Shown here: positions 1 to 9,762 of the stretch, in pieces
Layout: every line of letters starts with the position of its first letter
Position numbering within the stretch: position 1 is the stretch's first letter
DNA from: Globisporangium splendens
Lineage: Eukaryota; Oomycota; Peronosporomycetes; Pythiales; Pythiaceae
Direction of reading: 5' to 3'
DNA length: 64,000 bases
NCBI GenBank assembly: GCA_006386115.1
Contig: VFIW01000023.1
Span: 372,001-436,000 of the forward strand
Program-made: the position numbers and the translations under genes
Notes under the pieces: generated by a model
Told to the model about the DNA's origin: nothing
Database searches by the model: none
Seen by the model: the letters and a program-made list of their open reading frames with translations, nothing else

Positions 1-1
1 G

Positions 2-1312
2 CACCGCGCATTGACGCGGCAATTCCCGTTTGAACTGGTGCCGTGTGTCCCGGGCAAGCAGTTGTTTTTCAACAAAGAGAAAGAGTTTGTCGGTGAGCGC
101 ATGCGGTTGCTGCAGGCGTTTGTGCGCGAAGTGCTGCGTCACCCGCTGCTCGCGGTGACCGAAGAAGTGCGTGCGTTTTTGCTGTCTACGACTGAGGAAC
201 TGGAAACGCTGCGCAAGGCGTCCAGTGTGAACGACGAAGTGGACGAGCTGCTCGGGAGTGAAAGTGATCTTTCTGACACCAACGGAGCGAATGGAAATGG
301 AGACAAAGCGGTAGCGTCGTCTGCACCTGCGAAAGCTGTGACACCCGTGGTGCAGTCAAGCGCTTGGGCGGCATGGGGCGCGGTCTCGGCGATCACATCG
401 AGTGCGGCCAAGTTGGTCACGTCGACGGGGTCGGCGTTGACGTCCATCGGTACAAAGTCCACGAACGGCTCCAGTGCGGCGGCGTCGTCGAGTGACGTGG
501 ACAGCGATCCACAGTTATCGGACAGTTTGCTGTGGGGCGCCAGCGATGTTTTGCAGGATGAGGCGCAAGTGCGACGGATTGAAAAGCGTCGGAAATACAT
601 TGAAATTGCCCGATCGTATCAGTCCACGGCGCAGAAAGGCAGCCACTTGTCTCGAGTCGAGCGCAACCAGTCGCAGCACTTGCATCGCCTCTGTGAGCTC
701 ATGGACGAGATGAACACCTTGGACCAGTCGTACGCCAAGCGCCGTCACGAACTACTCGCGACCTCAGTCGATCGCCGGAACGAAGCATTGCGACGCCAGC
801 AAGAAGAAGAAGAAGTGCCGTGCTTTGAGCGGCCATCGTTCGATGCGCGCGCGTCGGAGGCATTCAGTGCGCTGTCCCTGAAGACAAAGAACGACGCGGA
901 TTGCATGGAGTATGCGCTTTTGGAGATCGTGCGCATGCAGACACTGGAGTTGGGTGCAATCGAAGACGCGTTCTCGCGTGTCCGGCAGCGCGAGCAAGTG
1001 CTCCAGAAACTCTCACCAGCGACTGCATCATCGTCGTCGTCGATGACGTCCCAGAACGGGTATGGATCTCCACTCTCTAGCGGATACTCGTCACCGTCAG
1101 CATCCCAGTTGTGGAACTCGAAACAAGAGGAATTGCAGCAGCATCGTCGCGAATTGGGCGAGAAGATCGAGTCGCTGGACCCAGCGCGGTCGCAATTCGT
1201 GTTTGACACGCTACAGAAGAACGCCGGCGAGATGCACAAACTCGCGCTCGCGAAGCGAACATTACTCGAGACCACGTACCAGCAGCTGCTCGCGGCATGT
1301 CGTACCCGCTAA
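2..1312 (+). CDS. PX-domain (sorting-nexin-like) protein, 5' partial
   Basis: The frame is open to the left window edge and the first usable codon near the edge is TTG, so the true start lies outside. The first residues look like the end of a phox-homology (PX) domain: VPGKQLF, then ERMRLLQAFVREVLRHPLL, then VRAFLLS, matching the usual P-G-K and 'R...L..FL..LL.HP' pattern. PX domains bind phosphoinositides on endosomes. A Ser/Ala/Gly-rich linker (about residues 75-185) follows, then a long helical part with heptad-like spacing up to the C-terminus. That part could be a BAR-like coiled coil, as in sorting nexins. The role in endosomal membrane sorting is inferred from this layout. The gene is convergent with the next gene, 183 bp apart. 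PX identity is fairly sure; BAR is a guess. Confidence 0.7.
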   Translation, partial: HRALTRQFPFELVPCVPGKQLFFNKEKEFVGERMRLLQAFVREVLRHPLLAVTEEVRAFLLSTTEELETLRKASSVNDEVDELLGSESDLSDTNGANGNGDKAVASSAPAKAVTPVVQSSAWAAWGAVSAITSSAAKLVTSTGSALTSIGTKSTNGSSAAASSSDVDSDPQLSDSLLWGASDVLQDEAQVRRIEKRRKYIEIARSYQSTAQKGSHLSRVERNQSQHLHRLCELMDEMNTLDQSYAKRRHELLATSVDRRNEALRRQQEEEEVPCFERPSFDARASEAFSALSLKTKNDADCMEYALLEIVRMQTLELGAIEDAFSRVRQREQVLQKLSPATASSSSSMTSQNGYGSPLSSGYSSPSASQLWNSKQEELQQHRRELGEKIESLDPARSQFVFDTLQKNAGEMHKLALAKRTLLETTYQQLLAACRTR

Positions 1313-1495
1313 GAATCACGAGGCTCGTTGCTGATTATCATTCTCACTCTCTCTTTATCTTTTTCCAAGTAGCTGGTGGTGCGTAGCTCTCCTTTTCTTT
1401 CTCTGTAAGGCAAAAACTACTGTATATAATCGATCTTTGAGTAAAATGGTTCCATTGCATATTCATACTCATCCCCAACCGACCATTTTAGTCTC

Positions 1496-2746
1496 CTACT
1501 TCTTGTTGGTGAGGTACGACGAATATGGTGGCGCCACTTTGGCGCAGTAGCGTTTCATGGGCGGCAGGTCGAAGCTCACGGCTGGGTGCTTCTCAGCTGC
1601 CTTTATTGCATCGGACGATGCCTTGGGCTCTTTTGTTGGCTCGATGGGAAGAATCTGCAGCTGCATCGCGAACGAGCGCTGCGCGACGTGGTTCACGAGC
1701 GTCTGGAACTCCTGGAACTCGGTCTCGACACGCGCCACGAGGTCCTGGTACTCTTTGATCGGACAGTTCGACGTCGACATGGCTTTCGAGAACGCGAGGT
1801 GCAGGTTCATCGCCAGGTTCTCCCCTTTCGTGACAATCGCAGTCGCTGCAGCTAGTGCGTCCTTAGATCCACCGCCGATGTCACTTGAATGGTGAGGCTC
1901 GAGTGAGGCTACTTGACGTGGCTCCGAGTCATCTGCAAAGCATTTCATCCACGCAAGCTTTGTGGCCACAAGCAGCCCATTGAGCTGGTTCTGAAGAGCA
2001 ACGAGCCACTCTTTCAGCTCTAAACGCGTCTCAATGGAGAAGAAATGGCTCGCGTTGTCCGTCGCGTCATCATTGCCGTGCAGCGAGAGCGATGCCAGAT
2101 TATCCAGCTTGTCGTCGTTGCCGTTGTCTTGCTTGTTGAGTTGCTGCTGCGATGCCGCTCTCGCGAGACGAGCAGCCAAGAGCTTCTTTGTCAGCGATGT
2201 GCTCGAGTCGACTCCAGCCAGGATCTTCGTCTTGGTCACTTGTCGCAACGCGCGCATCGAACGCAGCGACGTCGATCTTGTCTCGCTGCAGCCTTTGTGC
2301 AGTGATGCAGTTGTCGCTGGGTCAGCAGACGTGCAATCGTTAGTAACCGTGGACAGAGTATTGAGAGGCTTCTTCCTGTGGGCGTAGGATTCCACGGCAG
2401 ATGCCGCGGTCGGCGCAGACCGCATCGCCGACGCCGAGCGTCCTCTCGCTCGCGTGTTTTTGCTTCTTTCGTCGGGCGTCAACGCACTAACGCTGTCATG
2501 CTCCTCGCAAATCTTGCCCAAGACGGACACGCGACGTTCCCCACTAGCACTGGTTGCTGCAACCGAGCGCTCGTTAGCAGACCAACTGCGCTGCTTCCTC
2601 GCTCGATTGGGCGACAACTTGGCGCCGTCAGCTGGAGCAGCGCGTGCAGTATCTGCTGCTATTGCTGCGCTCTCCTGTCCTTCGCCAGCCTCCTTCCCAG
2701 CAGCGGCAGCAGCTCCAGAAGCAGCACTGTCGTCGTGGGCTTGCAT
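1496..2746 (-). CDS. Conserved-looking protein of unknown function
   Basis: A 416-codon frame starting with ATG. I do not recognise the family. The first 200 residues are Ala/Ser/Arg-rich and look disordered. After about residue 230 the protein becomes ordered and helical (for example RLELKEWLVALQNQLNGLL and EYQDLVARVETEFQEFQTLV), followed by a proline-containing tail ending YSSYLTNKK. The helical part with aromatic and acidic heptads suggests a coiled-coil or adaptor role. No catalytic motif or membrane segment is visible. It is divergent from the NF-YB-like gene, sharing a 242-bp intergenic region that holds a dense CGAGCC repeat cluster, so the two may be co-regulated. Confidence 0.6.
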   Translation of the reverse strand: MQAHDDSAASGAAAAAGKEAGEGQESAAIAADTARAAPADGAKLSPNRARKQRSWSANERSVAATSASGERRVSVLGKICEEHDSVSALTPDERSKNTRARGRSASAMRSAPTAASAVESYAHRKKPLNTLSTVTNDCTSADPATTASLHKGCSETRSTSLRSMRALRQVTKTKILAGVDSSTSLTKKLLAARLARAASQQQLNKQDNGNDDKLDNLASLSLHGNDDATDNASHFFSIETRLELKEWLVALQNQLNGLLVATKLAWMKCFADDSEPRQVASLEPHHSSDIGGGSKDALAAATAIVTKGENLAMNLHLAFSKAMSTSNCPIKEYQDLVARVETEFQEFQTLVNHVAQRSFAMQLQILPIEPTKEPKASSDAIKAAEKHPAVSFDLPPMKRYCAKVAPPYSSYLTNKK

Positions 2747-2875
2747 GACAATTGCGTCACATGCACCCGTTTACAATCACTCACGCCGTTTCGTGACACC
2801 TAACCTATCCGAATAGAGGACCCTCTCAGTACAATATCTTTTCATAATAGAAGACTCAATCGCAACTGTTTTTGT

Positions 2876-2938
2876 CGAGCCAATTCGAGCCGTCGAGCCG
2901 AGCCGATAAATTCATCGGGCTCGTCATCGAGCCGAGCC
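2876..2938. promoter_or_regulatory. CGAGCC hexamer cluster in a divergent promoter
   Basis: Seven copies of CGAGCC lie in 63 bp: six on the plus strand (2876, 2886, 2894, 2899, 2928, 2933) and one inverted (2918). Two pairs share a base. They sit in the 242-bp gap between two divergent genes, just upstream of a TTCATTTA sequence (2956-2963) that resembles an oomycete initiator. This arrangement suggests binding sites for one factor acting on both genes. It is a sequence observation; the factor is unknown. Confidence 0.5.
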
Positions 2939-2988
2939 TTTGAAAAAGTGTGGGGTTCATTTAGGAAAGCGCGGGGAAAGAAGGAAAC

Positions 2989-5900
2989 ATGGCGGACGCG
3001 GCCAAGAAAAAGAGTCCGAAGAGCGCGGCGACCAAGCGCGGCAAACGGACGCCTGCTGCGCGCGCGAACGAGGCTGCGGATGCGCAGCACCAGCGTCCGT
3101 CTCCTGGTGGCAGCGCGGCTCCGCTGACGCCTGCGCCCGTCGTGCAGCAGCAACCAACGAGTGCGGCGCCAATATTGGCAACCAGCTCAGCGCAGCAGCA
3201 AGGACAAGTACAGGCGGGTGCGCGTATGCAGCAAGGTAGTGTTAGTGCTTCTACTACTGCTGCTGCTGTGAAAGCGTCGTCGCTGCAGTCGCTTGCGCAG
3301 CAGCAGGACGAGTACCGTCGCAAGCTCGAGCAGCTGCAGCGGCAGCACGAGCTCCAGCAGCAGCAGTGGCAGTTGCGCCAGGCCGCGCAGGTCCGCGAGC
3401 AGCAGATGAAGATGCAGGAGCAGGCCGAGCGACAGGACCGCATGCAGCACATCCAGCAGAAGTTGCAGGAGCGCATTCAGTATAAACAGCAGCAGCCTTT
3501 GAGCACGAGTACGCATACTGCTGTCAATAATAGCACAGCACAACATCAGCAGCAACAGCAGGCAGCGGTACTTCAGATGCGCCAAGCGATCATCCGGCGA
3601 GAAGAAAAAGAGATGAGTCAGTCTCTCGCGGAGCACCAGATCCAGTTGTACAAGGCGATGATGCGCGATCTTGAGCTGCAGTCCGGGATCCCAATGACGC
3701 CTTCCATGGGATCGCCCACGCTGAGCCATGCGCACCACAGCGCTACGACCAGCAATGCTGCTGCGTGTCGAACTTCAGGGATGCATCCACAGGCGTCAAC
3801 TCCCACCGGTGCGGAACTCATTCCAGCGCCAATACCAACAGCAGAACTGATCCCCGCCCCGATTACGACGGGCATGCTCCCTGCATCCACGGCCAAGGTG
3901 TATGAAGACTTTCAGCGAGCACGCCAGGAACAGTTGAATCGCTTGCAGCACATGCAGCAAGAAAAGCAGCAGAAACCACAGCACACCGCACCAATGGCAG
4001 CAACACCGCAACCAACGTCAAAACCATTGTCCATTGCGACCACTCGAGACCACACCGTTGTGTCTGAAGACGCGATTCGACAGCAATTGCTCGCAGAGCA
4101 GGGACGACTGCGCATATTACAATCCCGAGAGATGGAACACCATCAGCACATGCAAAGGAGGGGGACGCCGATGTCGTCGCAAGAGCAATTGCTGATCCAG
4201 CAGCACGATATCCTTCGCCAGCAGCAAATGCTGCAGGGGCTGCTGCACAAGCAACAACTAGAGCGTCAGCAACAGGCTCTGGCGAGATCGCAGCTTCAGC
4301 AGCAACAGGCACGCCAGCAAATGCACGCGCAGGTACCCGCAGCACAGCGTCTGCCTCAACCGCAACAACCACAGCAGCAAAAGAAAGTGCCTGCGAAGAA
4401 GACGCCAGCACTAGTTTCGACCGAAGGCGGAGAGGTACCACCACCAACTAAAAAGCGCAAGAAGAACCAGTCGACCCCAGAAAGCCAAATGGAAGCGCTG
4501 GCGCGTGAGCTTGTTCGGATCAATGGCGCCAAGACCGCCGTGGAGATGCGCACGAGTTTGGACAAAATGACGGCGTGGGTGCATCGGTCCTTTGATACCG
4601 TGTTGCTGCGCTTTGCGCAACGCGACTTCCGGGATACGATCAATGTGAAGCGCCAGGCATTGACCGCTGCGAACCAGTGGACGCCTGATATTCAGGTGAA
4701 AAGCGAATACATCGTCGAGAAGATTGCGCAAATCATCGCAGCGTTTGCTGTGCAGCAGAAGGTAAACAACGCGCAACATCCAGCGCAAGGCACCCAAGCA
4801 GGCGATCAGACAGGGAGTGGAAATGCAGCAACGGAAAGAGAAGTGGAGGTACGAGAGCACGCGTACAAAGCGATAAAAGCACAAATGATGGAGAAGCAAC
4901 AGCAGAAAGAGAGAGGCGCATCCGGTGCAGGCTCGAAAACGAGCGGACAGAGTAATGCCGAGAAAAAGAAGAAGCCACTCTTTGTCGATTTATCACAAAT
5001 GAGTTCGAAGATTTCGACTCCGGCAGCAAATGCGAATCAAGCACAGCAAGCTACACAGAGTGCAAGCGGGATAGCGTCCACTGCAAACCCAAGTGTGTCC
5101 GAAAAGGAGTTCACTGCCACTCCTGCTGAGGGAGCAATACCAGCAGCTCAAATGCCAACGAGCACCAAGTCGGTTTTGACGCCAGTGGTTCCTCGTGCAC
5201 CGCTTTCGCCTCGTGTGGTTCAGCAACTGTATGAGATTGACTTGTCCTCGAGAAGCTGCAACATCACTGCGGACGAAAGCGAAGACAAGTTTTACATTCC
5301 CATGAAATCAATCTCGAAAGTCATGCGGAGAGCGCTGCCAGGTGGCTCGAACGAGACCACAGCAGTGATGACGACAAAAAGCTCCGCCCAGGTAGGCGTC
5401 AAGGACAGCGTGCAGAATGTAGCAGCAGCAACCCCAGTGCCGGAGCCCTCTGCCGAGACCAATGACAACCATATATGCGATGCGAAGTCTGAGCCTGAGA
5501 AGCAAGAGCCCGAGGCTAGTGTCGAGAGCCATGAGGTCAGAAGTGGAGAGCGTCAAGTGCCAGCGAAGACGTCTACTGAGGAAGCTAACAATAATGCTGA
5601 TGCTACCGGAGATGGAGAGAAAGCCACATCGAGTGCGACACCAGCTTCTCCAAACCCTTCCTTGGCGGAGGAATCGCGTCCAACAACTCGCAGTGAAGCG
5701 GCGCCAAAGACGACGATATCATTCAAGCATACGGCAGCGCAAGTACCTGGCATCAAGATTGATGATGATGCGGCGGCGTTTATGCAGGAGTGCGTGACCG
5801 AGTTCATTTTGTTCTTGACGAGTGAAGCGAAGGACCACTGCGCACTGGACAAGAAGAAGTCGACGCCATTGCTCGGCTCGCACGTGGTGCAGGGTATGTC

Positions 5901-6276
5901 CAACTTGGGGTTCTCGACGTACGCCAAAGTGCTTGATACATACAACGCCAAGCTGAAGAAAATGCAGGACGTCATGAACCAGAAAAAGCTGATCGAGAAG
6001 AAACACCGACAGCAGCACAAACAGCTGGAGGCATTAGCTGCCGCCAAAGCAGCAGCGGCAGCAAGTGCTCTTCAGAGTAGTAGCAGCAGTGGAATTGCTG
6101 CGTCCAACGCGATAGAGAGCAAGGTTGCTGTTGCTGGAGTGACCCTAGGCATCACCTCCGAATCAAAACAAAATTCATCAGCAGCACAATCACTTGCAAA
6201 TGCAGCTGGCGTAGTAGCGCCAGCAACAAATGCTGCAGCGAGTCAAGCGAGCGTGAATGCAGCAGCAACCCAGTAG
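2989..6276 (+). CDS. Giant Gln-rich NF-YB-like protein with a split histone fold
   Basis: 1095 residues. Residues 1-480 are Gln/Ala-rich and low complexity (activation-domain style). Residues about 500-590 form a helical block without a known name. The C-terminal part holds an NF-YB/CBF-A-type histone fold. Helix 1 with its leading strand is at 768-786 (FYIPMKSISKVMRRALPGG). The loop end and helices 2-3 are at about 920-990 (KIDDDAAAFMQECVTEFILF; then SEAKDHC, MSNLGFSTYAKVL). NF-YB pairs with NF-YC and NF-YA to bind CCAAT boxes. In typical NF-YB the two parts are adjacent; here about 135 charged, disordered residues sit between them. An Ala/Ser-rich tail follows. Typical NF-YB is 150-250 residues. 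Retained intron is unlikely, since the insert is open, long and coding-like. Family call is fairly sure; DNA binding is inferred. Confidence 0.75.
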   Translation: MADAAKKKSPKSAATKRGKRTPAARANEAADAQHQRPSPGGSAAPLTPAPVVQQQPTSAAPILATSSAQQQGQVQAGARMQQGSVSASTTAAAVKASSLQSLAQQQDEYRRKLEQLQRQHELQQQQWQLRQAAQVREQQMKMQEQAERQDRMQHIQQKLQERIQYKQQQPLSTSTHTAVNNSTAQHQQQQQAAVLQMRQAIIRREEKEMSQSLAEHQIQLYKAMMRDLELQSGIPMTPSMGSPTLSHAHHSATTSNAAACRTSGMHPQASTPTGAELIPAPIPTAELIPAPITTGMLPASTAKVYEDFQRARQEQLNRLQHMQQEKQQKPQHTAPMAATPQPTSKPLSIATTRDHTVVSEDAIRQQLLAEQGRLRILQSREMEHHQHMQRRGTPMSSQEQLLIQQHDILRQQQMLQGLLHKQQLERQQQALARSQLQQQQARQQMHAQVPAAQRLPQPQQPQQQKKVPAKKTPALVSTEGGEVPPPTKKRKKNQSTPESQMEALARELVRINGAKTAVEMRTSLDKMTAWVHRSFDTVLLRFAQRDFRDTINVKRQALTAANQWTPDIQVKSEYIVEKIAQIIAAFAVQQKVNNAQHPAQGTQAGDQTGSGNAATEREVEVREHAYKAIKAQMMEKQQQKERGASGAGSKTSGQSNAEKKKKPLFVDLSQMSSKISTPAANANQAQQATQSASGIASTANPSVSEKEFTATPAEGAIPAAQMPTSTKSVLTPVVPRAPLSPRVVQQLYEIDLSSRSCNITADESEDKFYIPMKSISKVMRRALPGGSNETTAVMTTKSSAQVGVKDSVQNVAAATPVPEPSAETNDNHICDAKSEPEKQEPEASVESHEVRSGERQVPAKTSTEEANNNADATGDGEKATSSATPASPNPSLAEESRPTTRSEAAPKTTISFKHTAAQVPGIKIDDDAAAFMQECVTEFILFLTSEAKDHCALDKKKSTPLLGSHVVQGMSNLGFSTYAKVLDTYNAKLKKMQDVMNQKKLIEKKHRQQHKQLEALAAAKAAAAASALQSSSSSGIAASNAIESKVAVAGVTLGITSESKQNSSAAQSLANAAGVVAPATNAAASQASVNAAATQ

Positions 6277-6582
6277 AGGTCAGCAGCTGGAGTTCCATCA
6301 ACGATGAACTTGCGTGCCCGTAAAGCTCCAGGCATATCGAAGGAACGAGTAAACTCGCGTGCAGCAGCAAACAGCAGTACGACCAGCAATATCCAGCCAA
6401 GTATGTGAAAGACCGCGCACTGTTTTCTAATAGGTACTTTTCATATTTGGTTTTAGTTTGGGTTTTCGTCACGGACGCATACACACACTGCTGTTGTTGT
6501 TGCTTTGCCATCGCCATGGATGACTTACTCCTACGAGTCTCATCCTCTGTTGTCACAAAGCGCTCCGGGGACCACTCACTAC
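6277..6582. other. Convergent 3' intergenic gap
   Basis: 306 bp between two tail-to-tail genes. I see only the two 3' flanks and no further gene or structured element. Confidence 0.6.
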
Positions 6583-9500
6583 TCACAGATTGTTATCATC
6601 GTGCACAGGTTTACGAGAGTACTCCTGGGTCACTTGGGACATCAGCTCCCACGACGATGGCGACTTGAAATACTGGCGCATATCGGCCTCGGTCGGGTGG
6701 CGAGACGACGACATCAAAGCTGGCACGTCCGCTGGCGCCATGCTGCCTTCCACGATCGTGCGGACCTGCAAGCGGTTCGAAGAGAACACGGAGAAGTAGA
6801 TGGTCACGCGCGTGCGCAGCAGCGACGCTGCTTTCTCCGCCAGCGGCTCTTCCTCAGGCTCATCATCGTCTTCATCGTCGTCCTCATCGTCTTCATCTTC
6901 GTCGTCGCTGGCATTGGACGACGACTCGGGCCAGCGCATGAACTGCACGGCTACCGCGCTCCCGTTCTCGTCGCTGATGCCGCGGACGCGCCATGCGCGG
7001 TATGCGACCAGCAAGCGCTTGCGCGTCCATCCAAATGGGAAATTGCAGTCCTGTGGCAGGAACACCGTCGGCTCCTGGTTGTCCAAGTCGAAGAGGAACA
7101 CGGCCTCAGACGAGATCAGGCTCTGCGGCAGCGCCAGCGTCATCGTCGTCGCGGTCTCGGTCAAGTGGAAGATCTGCGTCATGTGGCCGTGGATTTGGCG
7201 CGTGAGCCACGAGAGCGACGCCGCAGACGCATTGCGCGGAGGACGCGGCGAATTGAACTCGTCGTGGTGCCCGTGACGCACCCATTCGCCCGTCAAGCCT
7301 CGCACACCATTCAAGGCCGCATCGCGAAGCGAGGCTGCGACTTCCAAGTCTCGCTGTGACGGGACCGCGGCCTGGATTGCAGAGTAGTAGTCGGCGAAGT
7401 GGTGGTAGTACGGCAGATCGGCGTGCTCTCCATCGTCATCAGGCGCGTCGTCGGCGTCCGTGACGCACCACCAGGGCTCCTCCATCAGCCACGCCTCGGC
7501 GTTCTTGAGCAGATCGTAGAGATCCCACGTGTCAGCATCCTGTTCTGAGCCCTGCTGCTGCTCAGAGCCGCCGCGCGGAGGTCGATTTGTTCGCTTGGGC
7601 AGCAAAACCACTTGTTCATGCACGGCGTCGTCGATGAAGTCCACCAGCTGCGCGTACGCCGCGTACACTTCCATGCCCGTCTGCGCGTACTCGACCAAGC
7701 GCTGGCGGATGTCGAGCAGCAGACCGCCCTGGATCAACGCCGTGCAGACCGACACGAGGCTCGAGCACAACTGCAGGATGTGGTGGTTGCTCAGCGGGAT
7801 CTGCACGAGCGTCGGCGCCGAGGGCTTGCCTCCACGCACACCGACACCCACCGACGATGGGATCACCATCTCGAACGAATGGCGGTACACTCTCGTCGCT
7901 TGTTGTTGAGAAGACGACGAAGAGGTCGAGGCTGCTGCCGGAGCGTTGTTGTTCGCCTTGGAGACTTCTTCGAAGCGGTGGATGCGCTTGATGATCGTGA
8001 ACGCGAGCTGCAGCACGCGCGCGCGGCGGTGCAGATCCTCTCTATCAGGACCCTCGTTCATGCCGCCACCATTGGTCTCAGCCTCAGGATACGCCGAGGA
8101 CGACAGGTTTCCACCTCGCGCCGACGCGAGCAGCGCCTCGGACGCCTGGATCGCTGCGAGAAGACCCTTGTCCGAGTCTGTCGAGCGATTGCGTTTCCGG
8201 TTCAAGTAGCCTTCTGGGGAGCTCGCAGGGATCATAGGAAAGTAAATGGGTGGTGGTGGATGTGTGTGCGGTGGGGGGCCGCCCGCCGACCACGACTCGC
8301 GGCGCACAAACGACATGGGCTTGGCGGACGAGTACGCGTGCTGGTGCAGCGCCGTCGCTGCGCCGAACGCCGAGGACGACAGGGCCGAGCGCTGCTGCTG
8401 TTGTTGCTGCTGTTGCTGTTGGAATGCGCTCGGTGGATGCGGACTCTCGAGCCGCAACTGCATCATGTCGGCGATCGGCGTCGTCACAGGAGCCACGCGG
8501 GTGTTCACGGGTGCCGGGGTCATCGCCATCGGCACTGGCGACGGCATCGGAAGCGCAGCCAAAGACGAGCGACGTGCGTTGATGTTCCGTGGTCCGCTCA
8601 TGTACGCAACACTCGGCAGAGGTCGCGGCGCCATGCCCTGATGGTGCTGCTGCGGAGGGTGGTGACTCTGGTGATGGTAGGGGGCAAACTGCGGCGGAGG
8701 ATGCGTGGACGACATCGTCGTTTGATGCTGCTGTTGCTGTTGCAATGGTGGGAACGACACGTTGGTGAAGTAGTCGCTCTTCAAGGACGCCGAGCGCGTG
8801 AGGCGCTTGCGTTCCCGACGAGCGTGATCGTTCTCTGCGCTCGCGGCCGCTGCCGCCGCAGCATGCACAGCAGCCGTGCTGTGTCGCTGCAGGTTCGGGT
8901 ACCGCATGGCGCTGCTGAAGACCGTGCGGCTTGGTTCCGACTTGATCGCTTGCTGCTGCTGTTCCAGCAGCGACAATGGCTCCACGAGGCTGCGTCGCTG
9001 GCCATGGGTCGCCATAGGGACTTCTCCGCGTCCAGAACTCCGCGTGGCTTTGCCAAGAAGCTCGTCGATCGACGGCACGCGCGAGCCGCCGAGACCCAAC
9101 TTACTGCTGCTGCTACTTTCTGCTCCTCCGTCTTCTGTTCCTGCTGGCGACAGCGGATGCATCACAGGCGACCGGAACGTTTTCCTCGCCTTGCGACTCG
9201 ACGAGATGCGGAATGCCGGCGACGCGAGCTCCGCGACGCACGTCAACGCGCCGGCGTCGCTCTCGCTCTGGTTGAAGAAGTACACTTTGAACACGTGGAG
9301 GTTCTTGCAGTTGAGGCGCGACGACTGCCACCCGTAGTGCCACGACTGGCGGTTCCCGTTGATGAGGAAGCACGCACGGTCGGCGGCCTTGGGGATGATC
9401 GTGCCGCGGAACCACTTGCCAAAGGGCTGGTCGGGCACTTTGACCTCGTCAAAGAGCTCCTGGCGCGCGTACTCGCGCCCGATTTCGATCGTAGTCGCAG

Positions 9501-9762
9501 AACTATTCGCCGCCGCGTCGTCGTCCTGATTGTTGTTTGTCGTGGCCATTGGCGGTGGCGACGCCGTGCCGTTGCTGCTGTTGCTCATGGGCGGCTTTGA
9601 GGAGGCGCCGGACACCGGCTGAGACTGAGGCGCCTTGGCGACTTCCTCGAAGCGGCCGAGCACGATCTGGCATTTCGGCAAAAAGCACTCGACGACGAGT
9701 CCCGAGCCGCAAAAGCTCTTGGGATTGTGCCCGCCGCAGCAATGCGGGAAACAGCGCAGGTT
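6583..9762 (-). CDS. Large regulator-like protein of unknown family (main exon; 5' exon unresolved)
   Basis: The frame is open from 9762 to the stop at 6583 and has no ATG in its first part, so an upstream exon is expected. The exon opens with a Cys/His-rich segment (LRCFPHCCGGHNPKSFCGSG, then VVECFLPKCQ) that looks metal binding. A conserved-looking block follows: GKWFRGTIIPKAADRACFLI, WHYGWQSSRLNCKNLHVF, then SPAFRISSSRKARK. The middle is Gln/His/Pro-rich with a poly-Gln tract. The C-terminal third is ordered again, with a long Asp/Glu run (DEDEDDEDDDEDDDEPEEE) near the end. There is no enzyme signature. The layout (Cys-rich head, basic motif, Gln tracts, acidic tract) suggests a nuclear regulator; this is inference. 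Splice evidence: a TTAG acceptor at 9763-9766 and a GTACGT donor at 10107-10112, but joining them to the best upstream frame fails (see findings). Confidence 0.65.
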   Translation of the reverse strand, partial: NLRCFPHCCGGHNPKSFCGSGLVVECFLPKCQIVLGRFEEVAKAPQSQPVSGASSKPPMSNSSNGTASPPPMATTNNNQDDDAAANSSATTIEIGREYARQELFDEVKVPDQPFGKWFRGTIIPKAADRACFLINGNRQSWHYGWQSSRLNCKNLHVFKVYFFNQSESDAGALTCVAELASPAFRISSSRKARKTFRSPVMHPLSPAGTEDGGAESSSSSKLGLGGSRVPSIDELLGKATRSSGRGEVPMATHGQRRSLVEPLSLLEQQQQAIKSEPSRTVFSSAMRYPNLQRHSTAAVHAAAAAAASAENDHARRERKRLTRSASLKSDYFTNVSFPPLQQQQQHQTTMSSTHPPPQFAPYHHQSHHPPQQHHQGMAPRPLPSVAYMSGPRNINARRSSLAALPMPSPVPMAMTPAPVNTRVAPVTTPIADMMQLRLESPHPPSAFQQQQQQQQQQRSALSSSAFGAATALHQHAYSSAKPMSFVRRESWSAGGPPPHTHPPPPIYFPMIPASSPEGYLNRKRNRSTDSDKGLLAAIQASEALLASARGGNLSSSAYPEAETNGGGMNEGPDREDLHRRARVLQLAFTIIKRIHRFEEVSKANNNAPAAASTSSSSSQQQATRVYRHSFEMVIPSSVGVGVRGGKPSAPTLVQIPLSNHHILQLCSSLVSVCTALIQGGLLLDIRQRLVEYAQTGMEVYAAYAQLVDFIDDAVHEQVVLLPKRTNRPPRGGSEQQQGSEQDADTWDLYDLLKNAEAWLMEEPWWCVTDADDAPDDDGEHADLPYYHHFADYYSAIQAAVPSQRDLEVAASLRDAALNGVRGLTGEWVRHGHHDEFNSPRPPRNASAASLSWLTRQIHGHMTQIFHLTETATTMTLALPQSLISSEAVFLFDLDNQEPTVFLPQDCNFPFGWTRKRLLVAYRAWRVRGISDENGSAVAVQFMRWPESSSNASDDEDEDDEDDDEDDDEPEEEPLAEKAASLLRTRVTIYFSVFSSNRLQVRTIVEGSMAPADVPALMSSSRHPTEADMRQYFKSPSSWELMSQVTQEYSRKPVHDDNNL

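Noticed and set aside
7612..9600. 662-codon open frame on the plus strand
   Set aside because: It is antisense to the regulator-like gene and rich in Arg/His with no domain pattern; high GC and codon bias of the true gene keep it open. No ATG-led domain.
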